Both the position numbers and the translations under genes were made by a program. 64,000 bases of DNA. Source: Amphiduros pacificus. Lineage: Eukaryota; Annelida; Polychaeta; Phyllodocida; Hesionidae. Of this stretch, positions 11,377-27,300 are shown one piece after another (position 1 is the stretch's first letter; the number at the start of each line of letters is the position of its first letter). The notes under the pieces were generated by a model that did not search any database, was not told the DNA's origin, and saw only the letters and a program-made list of their open reading frames with translations. The DNA is taken from NCBI GenBank assembly GCA_949316495.1, contig OX439008.1:41065822-41129821 (forward strand), given 5' to 3'.

Positions 11377-12134
11377 CCCATCTTTAAAAAAAACGAAGGT
11401 TTGAAGGTATCAATGACTTCTCCATCAATGAGAACACTCCTCACTGTATGATCATAAACCACATTCTTTCCAGCATTTTCTGGTCTATCCTTTTCTCTTT
11501 TTTCCATTTCTCTTAGCCTTTGGAATTCTTTTCGTACCATTGGATGGACATCTTTCTTCACATACACTTTCTGCACTGCTTGTCCTGCCGTTTTTAGCTT
11601 TTTGGCATTCTCTAAGATGCTCTTTCTGTCAGATGGATTTCGGAGCTTTACTTTCATTGGTCTACTGTAGCTGGCACCTGCTAATGGGGGTTTTCCTAGT
11701 CTCTGTACTCTATCAATAGCCACATCCTCTTTGCCTATTACTCCCAATATGTGCTTCACTTTGCTAGAATCATCATAGCACACATTTTCTCCATCTGTGA
11801 GATCCCCTTCAGGTAATCCTGTTATGATAATATTCTCAGCTCGTTTTTCTGCTTCAATAGTTTCCAGATATCTCTGGTGCTGCATTACAGCATCTGACAA
11901 TTGTCTATTCTCCTGTCTGAGAGTTGACAATTCATTTCTAATCTGTGTGCGATCATTTTTCATTTCACTCAATTCTTCCAGTATTTTGTTCAGCTTTTGA
12001 TCTGTCTCTGATGTATCATTCACTACAGCATGAAGGGCCTTTTGTAATTCTGCCCTTTGCAATTTATCTATCTCCTGGTCTGATAAACTTCTGACAATAG
12101 CTGCATCATCTAAATCTTTATTTGTAGTAGGCAT
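11373..12134 (-). CDS. LINE-A ORF1 protein (coiled coil, nucleic-acid binding)
   Basis: A 253-residue protein. Residues ~25-95 form a strongly predicted coiled coil rich in Leu, Glu and Lys (ending near R-Q-E-N-R-Q-L-S-D). Next come I-I-I-T-G-L-P-E-G and a basic region with M-K-V-K-L-R-N-P-S-D-R, as in L1-type ORF1 proteins (Transposase_22-like RRM and C-terminal domain). It should trimerise and coat the LINE RNA. Its TGA stop overlaps the ATG of ORF2 in the four bases ATGA at 11376-11373, suggesting coupled termination and reinitiation. Confidence 0.85.
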   Translation of the reverse strand: MPTTNKDLDDAAIVRSLSDQEIDKLQRAELQKALHAVVNDTSETDQKLNKILEELSEMKNDRTQIRNELSTLRQENRQLSDAVMQHQRYLETIEAEKRAENIIITGLPEGDLTDGENVCYDDSSKVKHILGVIGKEDVAIDRVQRLGKPPLAGASYSRPMKVKLRNPSDRKSILENAKKLKTAGQAVQKVYVKKDVHPMVRKEFQRLREMEKREKDRPENAGKNVVYDHTVRSVLIDGEVIDTFKPSFFLKMG

Positions 12135-12673
12135 TGTTTCTCATCAAACACAGTCAATAATACAAATCCGTTTTATTTACTGTTTAGGGTGTAGAGCCTC
12201 ACTGCTAATATACCATGTAGGCCTTTGCTAATCTGTCACAACAGGCCAGAGTTAAGCTTGATTGCTCACAGCTTGTAAACAATAGTCTATGGGTGAAAAT
12301 ACAGCCTTTGAACAACAAATGTCTTACTTTCACTGAATAAATTGTCACAAAAAACTCACATATATATGTTTCCCGTTCTATACATCCTGATACACTTATC
12401 TTTAATATTCCAACTTGATTTGACAATTCTTTGTTATTATAAATCCAGATATTTGTCCATGGTCCATTATGTGCTTTTTACAATGTGGTGAGGCTCTCTA
12501 CCATACATCTTTACTCTGCAGAGAATGCTACTGCAGATGCCTTAAGTAGACTAGATCTTCGTAGATTCAGAACTATAAACCCATACAGTGACAGTGTCAT
12601 GACCAAGCCTGCTCTGATAGCAGTCGATATGTAATCGCTATAAGAATATTGTGTATCAAAGTATTTTGTATTA

Positions 12674-13711
12674 ATGTATTATTATGTTCATCACTATATT
12701 TCAGAGCTCCAGGCCAGGGCCCAGGGCCTCATCCAGGCGGGACTCAGGTACAATACGAGGCGAACCTACAACTCGGTTCAGAAGTTATTTTTACAATTTT
12801 GTGCTAAATATGACTTGGTAGCTACCCCAGCATCCCAAGATACAATTCTTACTTACGAAGCCTACCTCACCATGCCTTCAAGATCAAAACCTCTGTCTCC
12901 CGCCTCAGTATCTGTATACCTAGCAGCGGTCCACTCACTTCATATCATCAGTGGCCTCCCACCCCCTCCCACCTCCGCCCCCCGGGTATCACTAGCACTG
13001 AGAGCCCTGTTAGATAACACTAAACCCCCGAATCAAAAAACTCCTATCACTTACCCGATTCTCATCCAGTTCTGTGCCCAACTCGTAGCATCCCCGGACG
13101 CACCATTGCTTCATGCCGCGCTGACTTTGGGTTTCTTTGCCTGCCTGCGTGGCAGCGAGTACTGCGCTGTTTACCACCATTCGAAGGCGAACCTGCTCAT
13201 CTCTCGCCCTCCAGCAGTAAGAGACGTAGTCTTCGGTATCCACGAAAGCGTCGAATACTTTTCCTACCGAGTTTTCAAGTCTAAAACCTCCAGATTCGGG
13301 TTTACTAAGTTTGTCGGTTGCAGCGGAACTTCGATCTGTGCTCACTGTTCGATGCGCACCATGCTCCGCTCGCGAGTCGCTCACATGCCCCGCTCACGAA
13401 ATGCGGGGGCCCCTTCAGGGCTTTCTCCCGGTTCACCTCTCTTTCTGCTCGACGGAGCCCCCCTGGCGAAATCTTATCTCAACCGTATTATAAAACAGCT
13501 CGCAACCCGCCTGGGACTCGATCCTAACCGCTACTCTACTCATTCATTGCGAGCCGGGAATGCTACCCAATCTGCCAACAATCATTTCACCCCTGAGGAG
13601 ATATGTTCGGCCGGCCAATGGCGGTCCCAAGCCTATTTACAGTACATACGACAACCCCCCATCAATCATATTCATTACGCTGCCCGCTTATGCACACTCA
13701 ATAATAACTAA
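12674..13711 (+). CDS. Tyrosine recombinase of the DIRS-group element
   Basis: A 345-residue frame with a phage-integrase fold. The N-terminal helical part contains Y-N-T-R-R-T-Y-N-S-V and L-S-P-A-S-V-S-V-Y-L. The catalytic part has the first Arg in F-A-C-L-R-G-S-E, H-S-L-R-A-G for the HxxR pair, G-Q-W-R-S, and the nucleophile Tyr in A-Y-L-Q-Y-I-R. It replaces the DDE integrase of LTR elements and integrates a circular DNA copy. The exact start is uncertain; similarity to the family begins near E-L-Q-A-R-A. Confidence 0.9.
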   Translation: MYYYVHHYISELQARAQGLIQAGLRYNTRRTYNSVQKLFLQFCAKYDLVATPASQDTILTYEAYLTMPSRSKPLSPASVSVYLAAVHSLHIISGLPPPPTSAPRVSLALRALLDNTKPPNQKTPITYPILIQFCAQLVASPDAPLLHAALTLGFFACLRGSEYCAVYHHSKANLLISRPPAVRDVVFGIHESVEYFSYRVFKSKTSRFGFTKFVGCSGTSICAHCSMRTMLRSRVAHMPRSRNAGAPSGLSPGSPLFLLDGAPLAKSYLNRIIKQLATRLGLDPNRYSTHSLRAGNATQSANNHFTPEEICSAGQWRSQAYLQYIRQPPINHIHYAARLCTLNNN

Positions 13712-14033
13712 ATATTTATATAAAGCATCCTCGTCTTAATATCATATTCATAATTATATCTGGCCTTCATTGCAAACAATGATTGGGCTATGTACCAGAA
13801 TAATTAATAACTACTATGTATTTAATATGTTACCTCAGCATGTAACCAAGGTAACCGCATCTGAGATGCTTGACATTAGTGTTTAATTATGTTTAATTGA
13901 CAATTAAATGTTTAACGAAGGTTTAATTGAAATTGAGATAAATACAGAGTGTGTGTGGTTTCTGTGTGATTTGAATGATATGTAGCTTTATAGCTCAATA
14001 AAGCATAATTCCATATTACTATAGATGTGTTAT

Positions 14034-14420
14034 CTCTCTAAACTAACATATACTGTGAGATAGGTCCTGTATTACATGAACGGGCATATACAGTGGAGGA
14101 TTGGTCCTGTAAATATCACACAAACTGACATATACTGTGGGGGATAGGTTCTGTAAATATTTATTTAAACTGGCATATACTGTGGGGGATAGGTCCTGTA
14201 AGTATCACATTAACTGACATATACTGTGGTGGAAAGATCCTGTAAATATTTATATAAACTGGCATGTACAGTGGAGGATTGGTCTTGTAAAGATATAAAC
14301 TGGTAGATAGATCCTGTAAATATCGTATAGACTGATATATACAGTGGATAATTAGACCCTGTACAAATCACTTAAGATGACATATTAAGTGGAGGATAGG
14401 TCCTCTAAGTAACATGTTAA
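14034..14420. repeat. 42-44 bp minisatellite, right part
   Basis: The same repeat as at 4283-4636, picking up directly at AAACTAACATATACTGTGAG after the DIRS-group element. Copies are more diverged than on the left (for example TATACAGTGGAGGATTGG) and fade out near 14.4 kb. Confidence 0.85.
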
Positions 14421-14639
14421 CGGATAAACACTGATAAAGCGCATCAGTTTAATGTACAACCATTAAATGTCAACTATCATTATAATGCTTTTTGAGGTAA
14501 ATGAACTTATCCAGGCAAAAACAGGAGAGTAAATTTTAAGTAAGTTTACTGCCATCAGTTTTCATAAATATATAATGTATTGGTGTATTTTCCTGGTGAT
14601 TTAGTTCAATAAACAATCAGCTTTCATCTCAAAATTTCA

Positions 14640-14752
14640 GTGTTATAGAGGGTAGACTGAAGGTTACCTCCTTTGACAGCCATCAGTGCAGAACAAGTGT
14701 TTATAAGTGTTGTCGTGCATCTTTAGGTATCTCTGTAGCAAAGTGTTAACAG
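14640..14752 (+). other. Probable 5' non-coding exon of the methyltransferase gene
   Basis: A less AT-rich segment ends in a strong donor (AACAG followed by GTAAGTG at 14753). It precedes an acceptor (GTTTTTTCAG) at 15041-15050 that leads into the first coding exon. The left edge is not defined by sequence; the transcription start is a guess. Confidence 0.4.
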
Positions 14753-15101
14753 GTAAGTGTTGAATACCTTATGTTATTAACTATCACAAATTATGGGTTG
14801 AGATGATTACTATATGTGTAACAAATACACAGGTGAACATTACATTGATGAAAACTACATCATTTGTGAATATGTAAATGTTATTTCAAAGTACCAAGCA
14901 TATATACTGATTGGATGTGTTGTTCACTCTGTGACTACAGAGATGTAGCCAATAGAATTGGAGTGTGAAAGTAAATGATGTTCGGAAAGATAGGCTTGAC
15001 AGTTTCTACAAAGTGACACAAATTATTTTTTAAAGGTATTGTTTTTTCAGACACACAAAATTACTAAGCTGGAAAAAGTGGATTCATTGCGAAAGTTAAA
15101 G

Positions 15102-16854
15102 ATGACAACTACACCTCTTAGGCGCCGTGAAGACTATGATCATAAAACTGTATTTAATGTCAAGGATTTTCTGGCTTCATGGAATAACGATGTCGTAAAT
15201 GGCCGTCCTTTATCCTGTGATATTTTGACAGACATGCATTCAGTATTTCAAACAGGTAAGGCTCATTCTAACCAATCTTATGGACATATAAAATGTAGCA
15301 TCTATTCTATCATATCTGATTTTTTTTAGTGTAAAAATATTCATTCTTGGGCAAAAGATAATTCAAAGATACTATCATCATTACCAAGGTTTTTAAGATG
15401 ATGGCAGGATTGTCACGTAAAATATACCTGCAACATAACTATTTAGGGCGGACAGGACTATTTCTGCTGCAAGAAGGGTACATCATGTTGAAAGTATAGT
15501 AAAAAATCCTATACCCACACATGCTGGAGGAGGCCCGAAATGAGGTTTTACAATAATACGTGATAACAAACAGGACCTTTCCTTTAAAATTTGGTATTTT
15601 CTATTATGGGAATAACACGCCAAAAATTACAAAGTTTTGAATGGATTGTACGGAAATTAAAGAGACAGCAGCTGCATGTTTGGTCATAATGAGGGTAGAA
15701 CACAGTGAAATAACCTGGAAGAATGGCTCCTTAAAAAGGCAGAATGGTACAAGTACAATGCCTCTACCTGATTGCACAGTTAACTATACACAAAATATAT
15801 ATCCTGGCTACACAACCTTGGAGGCATGTGGGTATTAAGCTGGTCTGTCACTAAAGGTAATCCCCTCTAACTACCTTTATATCCAAAATATCCTCCTGAT
15901 ATTTTGATCAGATTTCCTTTTGTCTAGTGGAAATAGGGGGTGTGAGACAGTTGGATATCGGATGTGGCCCCTCTATCGTAGCTTTACTGAGCTCCAGTAG
16001 ACAATGCTCACAGATCATCATGGCTGAGTATGCTGAACAGAACCGGAAGGAAGTCATCAAGTGGCTGAAAGGGGACCCAGAAGCTCATGACTGGAAACCA
16101 GTTATGGAATATGTGGCCAACATGGAAGACAAGTGCGTATGAAATCAACTGCTCTCAATAATTATATTAACCTACCTGATGAAATATGAAAGGCAATATA
16201 ATCTAGTACTTTTCTCGTATTCATATTGGCTCAAAATGCATTTGGACACAGAACAATATTAAACATTTTGATTGTTTTTAGAAATCATTTGGGCAAATAA
16301 AGCACAGAACACACTTTTCCTTCTGATTTAATCATTTAGACAATCTATTTTTCAAATATATTTATGATACCTACCTCAGCTACAAAACTATTCTGTTGAA
16401 TTTCAGTACAACATTAGAGGAGATCGAAAAACGTGTTCGTAGTTCCATTTTGGAGGTTGTACCCTGTGACATCCTTCAGGATAACCCAATCCCTTCCAAC
16501 CCGGAGTTCCTTGGCTCATTTGATTTAGTCACATCATGTCTCTGTGTAGAAGCAGCTTGTTTGGATTTGAATTCTCATGCAGATGCCCATAAAAATATTT
16601 CACGTTTTCTAAAGAAGGGTGGCATGTTAGTTTTGGCAGGAATACTTGGAAGTTCCTGGTATACAGTTGGGAAGGAGACCTTCTTTGAATTGTCCGTGAA
16701 TAAAGAGAACATAGATGATTCTCTTGCTCAGGCTGGGTATGGACCTGCAACTTGGTACATCCATCAAAGTGATTCTGCAAAGCCAGATACTGGAAATTAT
16801 AAGATCAACTCTCAGCCTTCTGGCTGGTTTGTTCTTTATACAAAGAAAATGTGA
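15102..16854 (+). CDS. NNMT/PNMT/TEMT-family methyltransferase
   Basis: Three coding exons join in frame: 15102-15255, 15928-16132 and 16407-16854 (807 bases, 268 residues), against about 264 residues for vertebrate NNMT and INMT. A 5' UTR piece lies at 15051-15101. Family landmarks in order: an N-terminal Y-D-H-K-T-V-F-N-V-K-D-F-L segment; the SAM-binding motif L-D-I-G-C-G-P-S-I in exon 2, followed by M-A-E-Y-A-E-Q-N (the ribose-binding acidic region) and D-W-K-P-V-M-E-Y; C-D-I-L-Q, F-D-L-V-T-S-C-L-C-V-E-A-A-C and L-K-K-G-G-M-L-V-L-A-G in exon 3. It transfers a methyl group from S-adenosylmethionine to a small amine, probably in the cytosol. Substrate (nicotinamide, indolethylamine, thioether or other) cannot be told from the sequence. 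Splice sites are canonical and the frame is intact. The ATG gives the expected N-terminal length. Confidence 0.85.
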
Positions 16855-16869
16855 ACTGAGAATATAATC

Positions 16870-17716
16870 ACATGACAGATTTGTTTGAAAAATATAATAT
16901 AATATATTATAAACATTGTTTATATGATTATAAATGAGGCAATATGTTTTTTGAACATTTTTCACAAATGTTTTACTCAAATACAGTTTTGAACAACAAG
17001 TTGGTAAAATCTTAAGTGTGTACTTTTGGGTGTTGCAATGGAATCATCAATATCCAGAAAAACGATATCAAATATTTGGAAGGTTTCACTTATGTTATGG
17101 TCAAACAAGTTGTAATTATAAAATTAGTAGGTGTTCTTTTGATGATTATAACATATTCATTGATTCGATAAACGCTTTTATGGTGATGATGAGAAGACAA
17201 AACTTTTTATTTGGTGGCAGCAGTTGGCGGAAGTTTAAGAAAGGGCACGTCGAAGCTGCGCGCGTTTCTCATCTATTTTTCTGCCCGACGCCATCTTGGA
17301 AGTGTGAGGACTTCCGATTTAGCAGTTTTAGGTCACAGAATCCTCAATCCGACAGACTAATAGGAATATCAGCTTTTCATTAATTGCTTAACTACATTCC
17401 AGGCATCTCATCTAATCCAAACAAAACATGAACAAATGGATTTATGCCCCGAAATGACTACATATCTAACAGTGGAATTGCTCATCATCCTGATTACAAA
17501 GCTCCAAATAAATGGCCTATCAACACGCGTAATACATCAATCAAAACCTGAAAATTTCCCAGATTCAAAATTATTTTAAAAACTTTTATCACATTACCTA
17601 ATTTGTATAATATTAATAATGAATAAATACAAAAAAATTACTTTTAAAGTAAAGTAAGAAATGGTATGGTATTCTGATACTACATAAAATCCTAGGTTAT
17701 TTTGATATTTCAAAGA
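16870..17716. other. Downstream spacer, no gene seen
   Basis: AT-rich DNA, with a GC-richer patch at about 17210-17330 (AAGCTGCGCGCG and GCCATCTTGGAAG). I could not connect the patch to any exon or known repeat. Confidence 0.4.
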
Positions 17717-18941
17717 GATTAAAGCATTGGTGAAACCTGACTTTCAGACACATTTTCTTTACATAACATGAATGTTTATACCCTAAACAGTGTTTTTATG
17801 TAGTAGTACCCAAAATATTCTCTGTTAACAAATTTCTGTGGCACTTGAAAGTTGATCAGTTGTCTGCTAAAACCTACACCAGCAATTGAACACTTTGTCA
17901 ACAAGCTTTGTTTAGCTGGTATGTGATCTTGTGTAAACATCTAATGAGTTACCAGTTGTGCACCTGTCCAGCTTGGGAAACAGGGTGAAGATGTTTTGTA
18001 CAATTTATCAATTTATTGCCAGGAGTATACTTCAGAACAACATAAGATTATTTTAATATTATTTGAATCAATGAAATAACTCATGGCCGTGAAAAATATT
18101 TTATGGTTGTGACAAATATCTTATGGTTGTGAAAGATATATCATTTATGGGAAAAGTATACTATTTATTTGAAAAGTATCTTATGCATATGAAAACCTTT
18201 CTGTCAAAAAGGGAAGACATGACTCAAAGGTTGCATGGAATCCCCCTTAACTTGAAGGCCGTGATATTGAAAAAGTGACATTAAACCCTTTGATCACTGG
18301 TTTGGCCTTAAATCACAATGACTTTGAATGGCAAAACTGTGAATGCTGATAATTGGTATCAGTAAAATTTATGATATGACCCTCTTTGATGAAATTTGGG
18401 GTTTTTCACACCATTGAATGGGAAGGCATCAAAGGCTGCATGGATTCCACCTTAAAAGCTGGGCTGTATAGAATTTTTTAAAACTTTTTTTTGCAAACAT
18501 ATATAATATAAAAAATAATGATTTCTTCATTTATAACTTCATAAATATTCATCCGTTTTTAATAAATTTACCACCAAAAGAAAGCCAAGAAAAGGCACTA
18601 TCATCATGATAAGTATTATCTTCCAATTCATTCTCTAAATAGTGGGAAAAAATGGCCAAAAATGTGTTGCTCCAATTTTGACAATTGGTAAACAACACCT
18701 CCTATGACTTACGGAGCCCCCTGACAGTTCAAAGGTCAAGGTCACACAACACACTTCCTGTTTAGTCCTGGCAGTACTTGGTGGTCACAAAAAATCATAA
18801 TTCTCAGGGCAGATGTTCTTTAGTGGATTTCAGATAGATAGCCTGTATGTATGTCAATTTTAAGATCATATATTGTTTTCAGATACCTTAAACCATTGTA
18901 AAATTGCCTGCAACTTTCCAGGTTTCACCAATGCTTTAATC
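17717..18941. mobile_element. Putative non-autonomous DNA transposon with 23-bp terminal inverted repeats
   Basis: The 23 bases at 17717-17739 (starting GATTAAAGCATTGG) are matched perfectly, in inverted orientation, by 18919-18941. The 1.2-kb interior has no transposase frame. It contains diverged internal repeats, such as two versions of a segment with CAAAGG(T/C)TGCATGGA near 18220 and 18430, and runs of TTATGGTTGTGA. I see no clear target-site duplication, so the superfamily is open. It could instead be two inverted copies of a shorter repeat. Confidence 0.55.
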
Positions 18942-18979
18942 GGACAATTATTAAGTGCGTAAAAAGCATTTGAAAAAAG

Positions 18980-19018
18980 GGGCGGAGCCTAAAATCATAT
19001 TGAATATAAGCTCCGCCC
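18980..19018. repeat. GC-rich hairpin
   Basis: GGGCGGAGC at 18980-18988 pairs with GCTCCGCCC at 19010-19018 across a 21-base AT-rich loop, within otherwise AT-rich DNA beside the inverted-repeat element. Confidence 0.7.
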
Positions 19019-19021
19019 ACT

Positions 19022-19676
19022 ATTTTGAATGCCATTTAAGTAATAAATAATGTTTCGATTTTCACATATAAATTATGAAATCCAGCTAGAATGTTATGCT
19101 CTCCCTCATAGAAACTTTAGATTTTAAGTTTCTGTAAAATTAAAAAATCACATATTTTAATGAGGTATCAATATGCTAATTAAGTCATGTGACCAGACTA
19201 AAAAATACATATTTCAGAATTGGAAACTTTTGAGCTTTCCATAGATGTGTCAAACATGTTGATTGGACATGCATTGTTGTTGAAACTGTGATCAAAAACT
19301 CTTTTGATCAATTTTAAAGCTGAAGAGTTCACCAGCCAAAAGTATGGAGAGCTGTGCCTGTGTGAACTCTTTCCTATCACCATTCCCATGGGCTGTTGCA
19401 CGGTATGTGCAATATTTCTCTATCTCCCTGGAATACATGGCCTGGACCAGAGACTGTTACTTGGGTCTCCATGTACTGGATGATTTATCCGAGCCCCATC
19501 ACAAGGCAGAAATTATTCAAAAAATATTCCAAAAACTGTGCTGAATTAGGTGTCCAAAGATCTAGATTTCCTTCTAATGTTTGATAATTTCTCCCAAAGG
19601 AGTAACGTGTCATAATGGATTGTTTTAAATCTTACTGAAGAGATGGTCAAAGAAGAACTTGTGGTAATTGACAGAT
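19022..19676. other. Spacer between inverted-repeat element and amylase 3' end
   Basis: No supportable gene. Short frames on both strands lack recognisable similarity. Confidence 0.4.
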
Positions 19677-19682
19677 TTTATT
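19677..19682 (-). promoter_or_regulatory. Poly(A) signal of the amylase gene
   Basis: TTTATT on the plus strand is AATAAA on the coding strand, about 80 bases after the TGA stop in the last exon. Confidence 0.6.
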
Positions 19683-19762
19683 CATGCAAGTATTGTGTAC
19701 AAAATAAAGTTGGAAGTATAAATTCATTCTAATGTTCTCTTCCTTTCTTCACTCCATTGGAA

Positions 19763-24320
<4,558 letters not shown>

Positions 24321-24355
24321 TCAGCGAGAATGAGTGACATAGCGCATGTAACGGG

Positions 24356-24361
24356 TTTATA
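24356..24361 (-). promoter_or_regulatory. TATA-like box upstream of amylase exon 1
   Basis: TATAAA on the coding strand (context GCTATAAACCCG) lies about 40 bases before the first recognisable amylase codon. The spacing to a possible ATG at 24340 is too short for a normal 5' UTR, so this may be coincidental. Confidence 0.25.
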
Positions 24362-27300
24362 GCAGTGGGAGGAGCGGACGTCCAGAAAGCACCCTGCAGA
24401 GCACTTTCAGTTTCATTTAATATTGGCTGTGTTCGACTTCCATTCACCAAATCAACCATATAGATTGACATTTTTTTCAAAAATTATCAAAATGTTATAA
24501 CCCAATTGACTCTACATTCATTATATTTTTCATTATATTTTTTTTTAATCATTTCTATTCATGACTAATTTTCTGATATTTTTCAGGGAATATTTCTTCT
24601 TTTTTAGGTATTATTATGATAAGAGCAGCTTATTGCTGATTATTTTCTGAAATTAGATTAATATTGAATTTATCTAATATCTCAAAAAGAAATGTTAGGT
24701 CAAATTAAAGTCCGTCAATTTGTCACTTTTGTAACCCTACCGATTTAAGCTATTTTTAATCATTTTAGCTTCATAATAAACCTTGAAATTGACGGACTTT
24801 TTTTTCAATTTCTTTTTAGTATTAATGTGTTTTTCTGTGCAGTATTCTATATATTTTCATAAACTAACCCCCAATAAGCTGGCATTTTAATATTATTTCA
24901 AAAAATCTTAGTGTTATAGTATTTTCCTCTGTTTTCCCTTATAGATTGACCACAACACTATAAATTGCTCTCAAATTGTTAATTATGAACAGATTTTGAT
25001 GAATAAGGACTCTATGAGCTCGTATTTGAAAGATGTAGATGATAGGATAATAAAATATGTAGATAATTTCGTAGAAATAGGCTTTCTATTTTCAAGGTCA
25101 TTGAAAGGTCACTTCAAGGTCACTGGCAATATTTGATCAAAATAGCCTAAGAAGGTTTACATTCGATCACATATCATTTGTAGATGTATTCTGAGTAGTA
25201 AAAAAGTTATATCCCTATGTCTGCCATTTCTAGTGATGGACGATCACAGTTCTGCCATGCTCACAGTTTGGCTGGTTGTAAGCGAAGGTTAGCCCTGCAC
25301 AAAATAACCAAATTATATGTGTTAGTTAAGTTTTGGATAACTTTTACTCGACATACCAACAATACCTATCTAAAGGTGGAGCAGTTCTGATGTAATATAA
25401 TAATAATAATCATCTAAATTTAAAATTGATATTTAATAGCATTTTGGATCTCGTTACTTTGCTTAACACAGATACTCGATCCTCAGCCTACTGATTTAAA
25501 TGAGTTTTCCTGCTTTGGAGGCTAGGATCTCATCGATCATAGACAGTATTGCATTGTCTTTACAACGCGGTTCTTCCCCCTAAACTCACGAGTACAAGAT
25601 ATTTTGAATCATATTAATATTATGTGTCTCTATGATCCCTGCGTTCAGTTGAATATATTTGGTAGGGTCCTGAGAAGAAGGAGGTCCTTAAATGGAAATC
25701 TATTCAACTCACCAACCAGAGCCGCAAATAAGAAGGAAAAACCAAGCATATTTGTGCTGTTAGCTCCACAAAGTGGACTAAAGAAATAATCCCCCATATC
25801 CTATTATATACACTAGCGTTAAGTAACATGCGATATGTCTTGTTATCATCTATCGAATTATATAAATAGATGAGAAAAGAACAGGCATGCCCTTGACAAC
25901 CATTATCAGTTACTCCGATTCGTAATCACGACGATAATTTATTGTTCTATGATTATTTCAAAGCACCAGAAAGCTGGAGATGAATTGTTTGACAATGAGA
26001 ACCCAGGCATATGTATCTGGCCTCAAAGCTCAGGATGTTATTTATGTAACGAAACTTAGCACTTACATTTCATTTTATCTCTTTTGGCCGATAGCGATTG
26101 CCGATTACCTGTCACTTCTCATGTGCAATTTGTGCACGGTGAAAGTAAGAAAACGTTTAAGAGTTAAGGTAAGGTATGATAAGGTATTTATAAATTAAAT
26201 CAATGAAATATTTATCATGATATCATGATTAAAAGTTAGCTGTCAATTATCATATGGAGAGTGCTAACCTGACATCTGTAATTATCACTCAAACCAATAG
26301 TTTCCACACAAGTAAGTCTTCCCATTATATGGAGACTACACTTATTTGAACAATTTTCTAGTCACAATTTTCTAGTTTCTGGTCAAAGTTATGCATTACT
26401 ATGTAAACAGTTGTTTAGATTCTCTGCCAGGATACATTACATCAGTAGACCTCTGTAAATGAAGGAAGTAACATCTTTGGAAGTACTGAAATAAATGAGG
26501 GACAAAAACACTTTCCATTATAGCCTTAACGCTCAGAGAATACAACATTGAAATGTTGCATTTGCTTCCATGCAGTTTGTTTGGGTTTTGTATAATCTAA
26601 AATCAAAATATATTTGAGTGTTTGGGTAACTGTGTCTTTGATATAACATAAGTACCATAGAATAATTGCACCATCCCTGCAATTACCTTTGGGGCATTAA
26701 TATCTTAACTTAAAATACAAATATCAAACAGCCAATATCGGTATGCATGATACAAATCGGATCAATTCTCCAATATTTGGGTTTTTATCATTCTTAAAAG
26801 GGCATTTCTCGTGATTAATACTATTGATACTCTTTTTAGGAACGAATATATGTGCACATGGATAAAATATCAACCAACTCGCGGTCTTACAAATGCAAAT
26901 ACAGAGCATCAAAGTTCATGTCTATTACTTTAATTTTCAGGTGAGAGATTTTTTAGTTCTCGTCATATTCGATGTTTTAGGAGCTGAAGTTAATGAATTG
27001 TATGAAGTTTCAGTGATGAGGTTGGACGTTGCTGGGACAATAATAAAAGGTCCTCATTCCAGCTATTCATAACATACATAATATTCCTCCAAATTCTCTA
27101 CTGGAAAAGAATTAGCTGAAATCAAGACTCCTGGATTACAAGCATAAGATAATTAACAAGCGAACTACTTGACTGTAGATTGACTAATTATGTATTACAT
27201 CAAAGGTATATGTGTTCTGACTTTGAAATCTGACTTTGAAATGTTCTCATTTAATGTCACGTTGTTAAATATATCGATTAATCTTGATAACAATTTGTAT

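Larger units (their letters stand above)
8106..12500 (-). mobile_element. LINE-A: APE-type non-LTR retrotransposon, both ORFs open
   Basis: About 4.4 kb, minus strand, inserted into the RT gene of the DIRS-group element. It has a ~365-bp 5' region, ORF1 and ORF2 both open, a short 3' UTR ending in AATAAACTACTAC, and a (CTA)n tail seen as (TAG)n at 8104-8128. A 5-bp CCATA occurs on both sides (8101-8105 and 12501-12505) and is the probable target duplication. Both reading frames are intact, so the copy looks recent and possibly autonomous. The clade is uncertain: an L1/Tx1-like start (S-I-N-V-N-G) and a coiled-coil ORF1 point towards the L1/Tx1 side, but a jockey/CR1-superfamily placement cannot be excluded by eye. 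Confidence 0.9.
4637..14033 (+). mobile_element. DIRS-group tyrosine-recombinase retrotransposon
   Basis: The element sits inside a 42-bp minisatellite that continues on both sides. Its parts are a GC-rich leader, a gag-like ORF, a reverse transcriptase-RNase H ORF, and a tyrosine recombinase ORF in place of an integrase. An AATAAA lies near the 3' end at 13997-14002. The termini are imperfect inverted repeats (left AGGAGAGGTTA, right end reading AGAGAGATAAC on the other strand), as in DIRS-type elements. No target duplication is evident, as expected for recombinase-mediated insertion. A 4.4-kb LINE has inserted into the RT-RNase H gene; without it the element would be about 5 kb, typical for the group. 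It is interrupted by that insertion but otherwise looks nearly whole. A small relative lies at about 60.2-60.7 kb. Confidence 0.85.
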
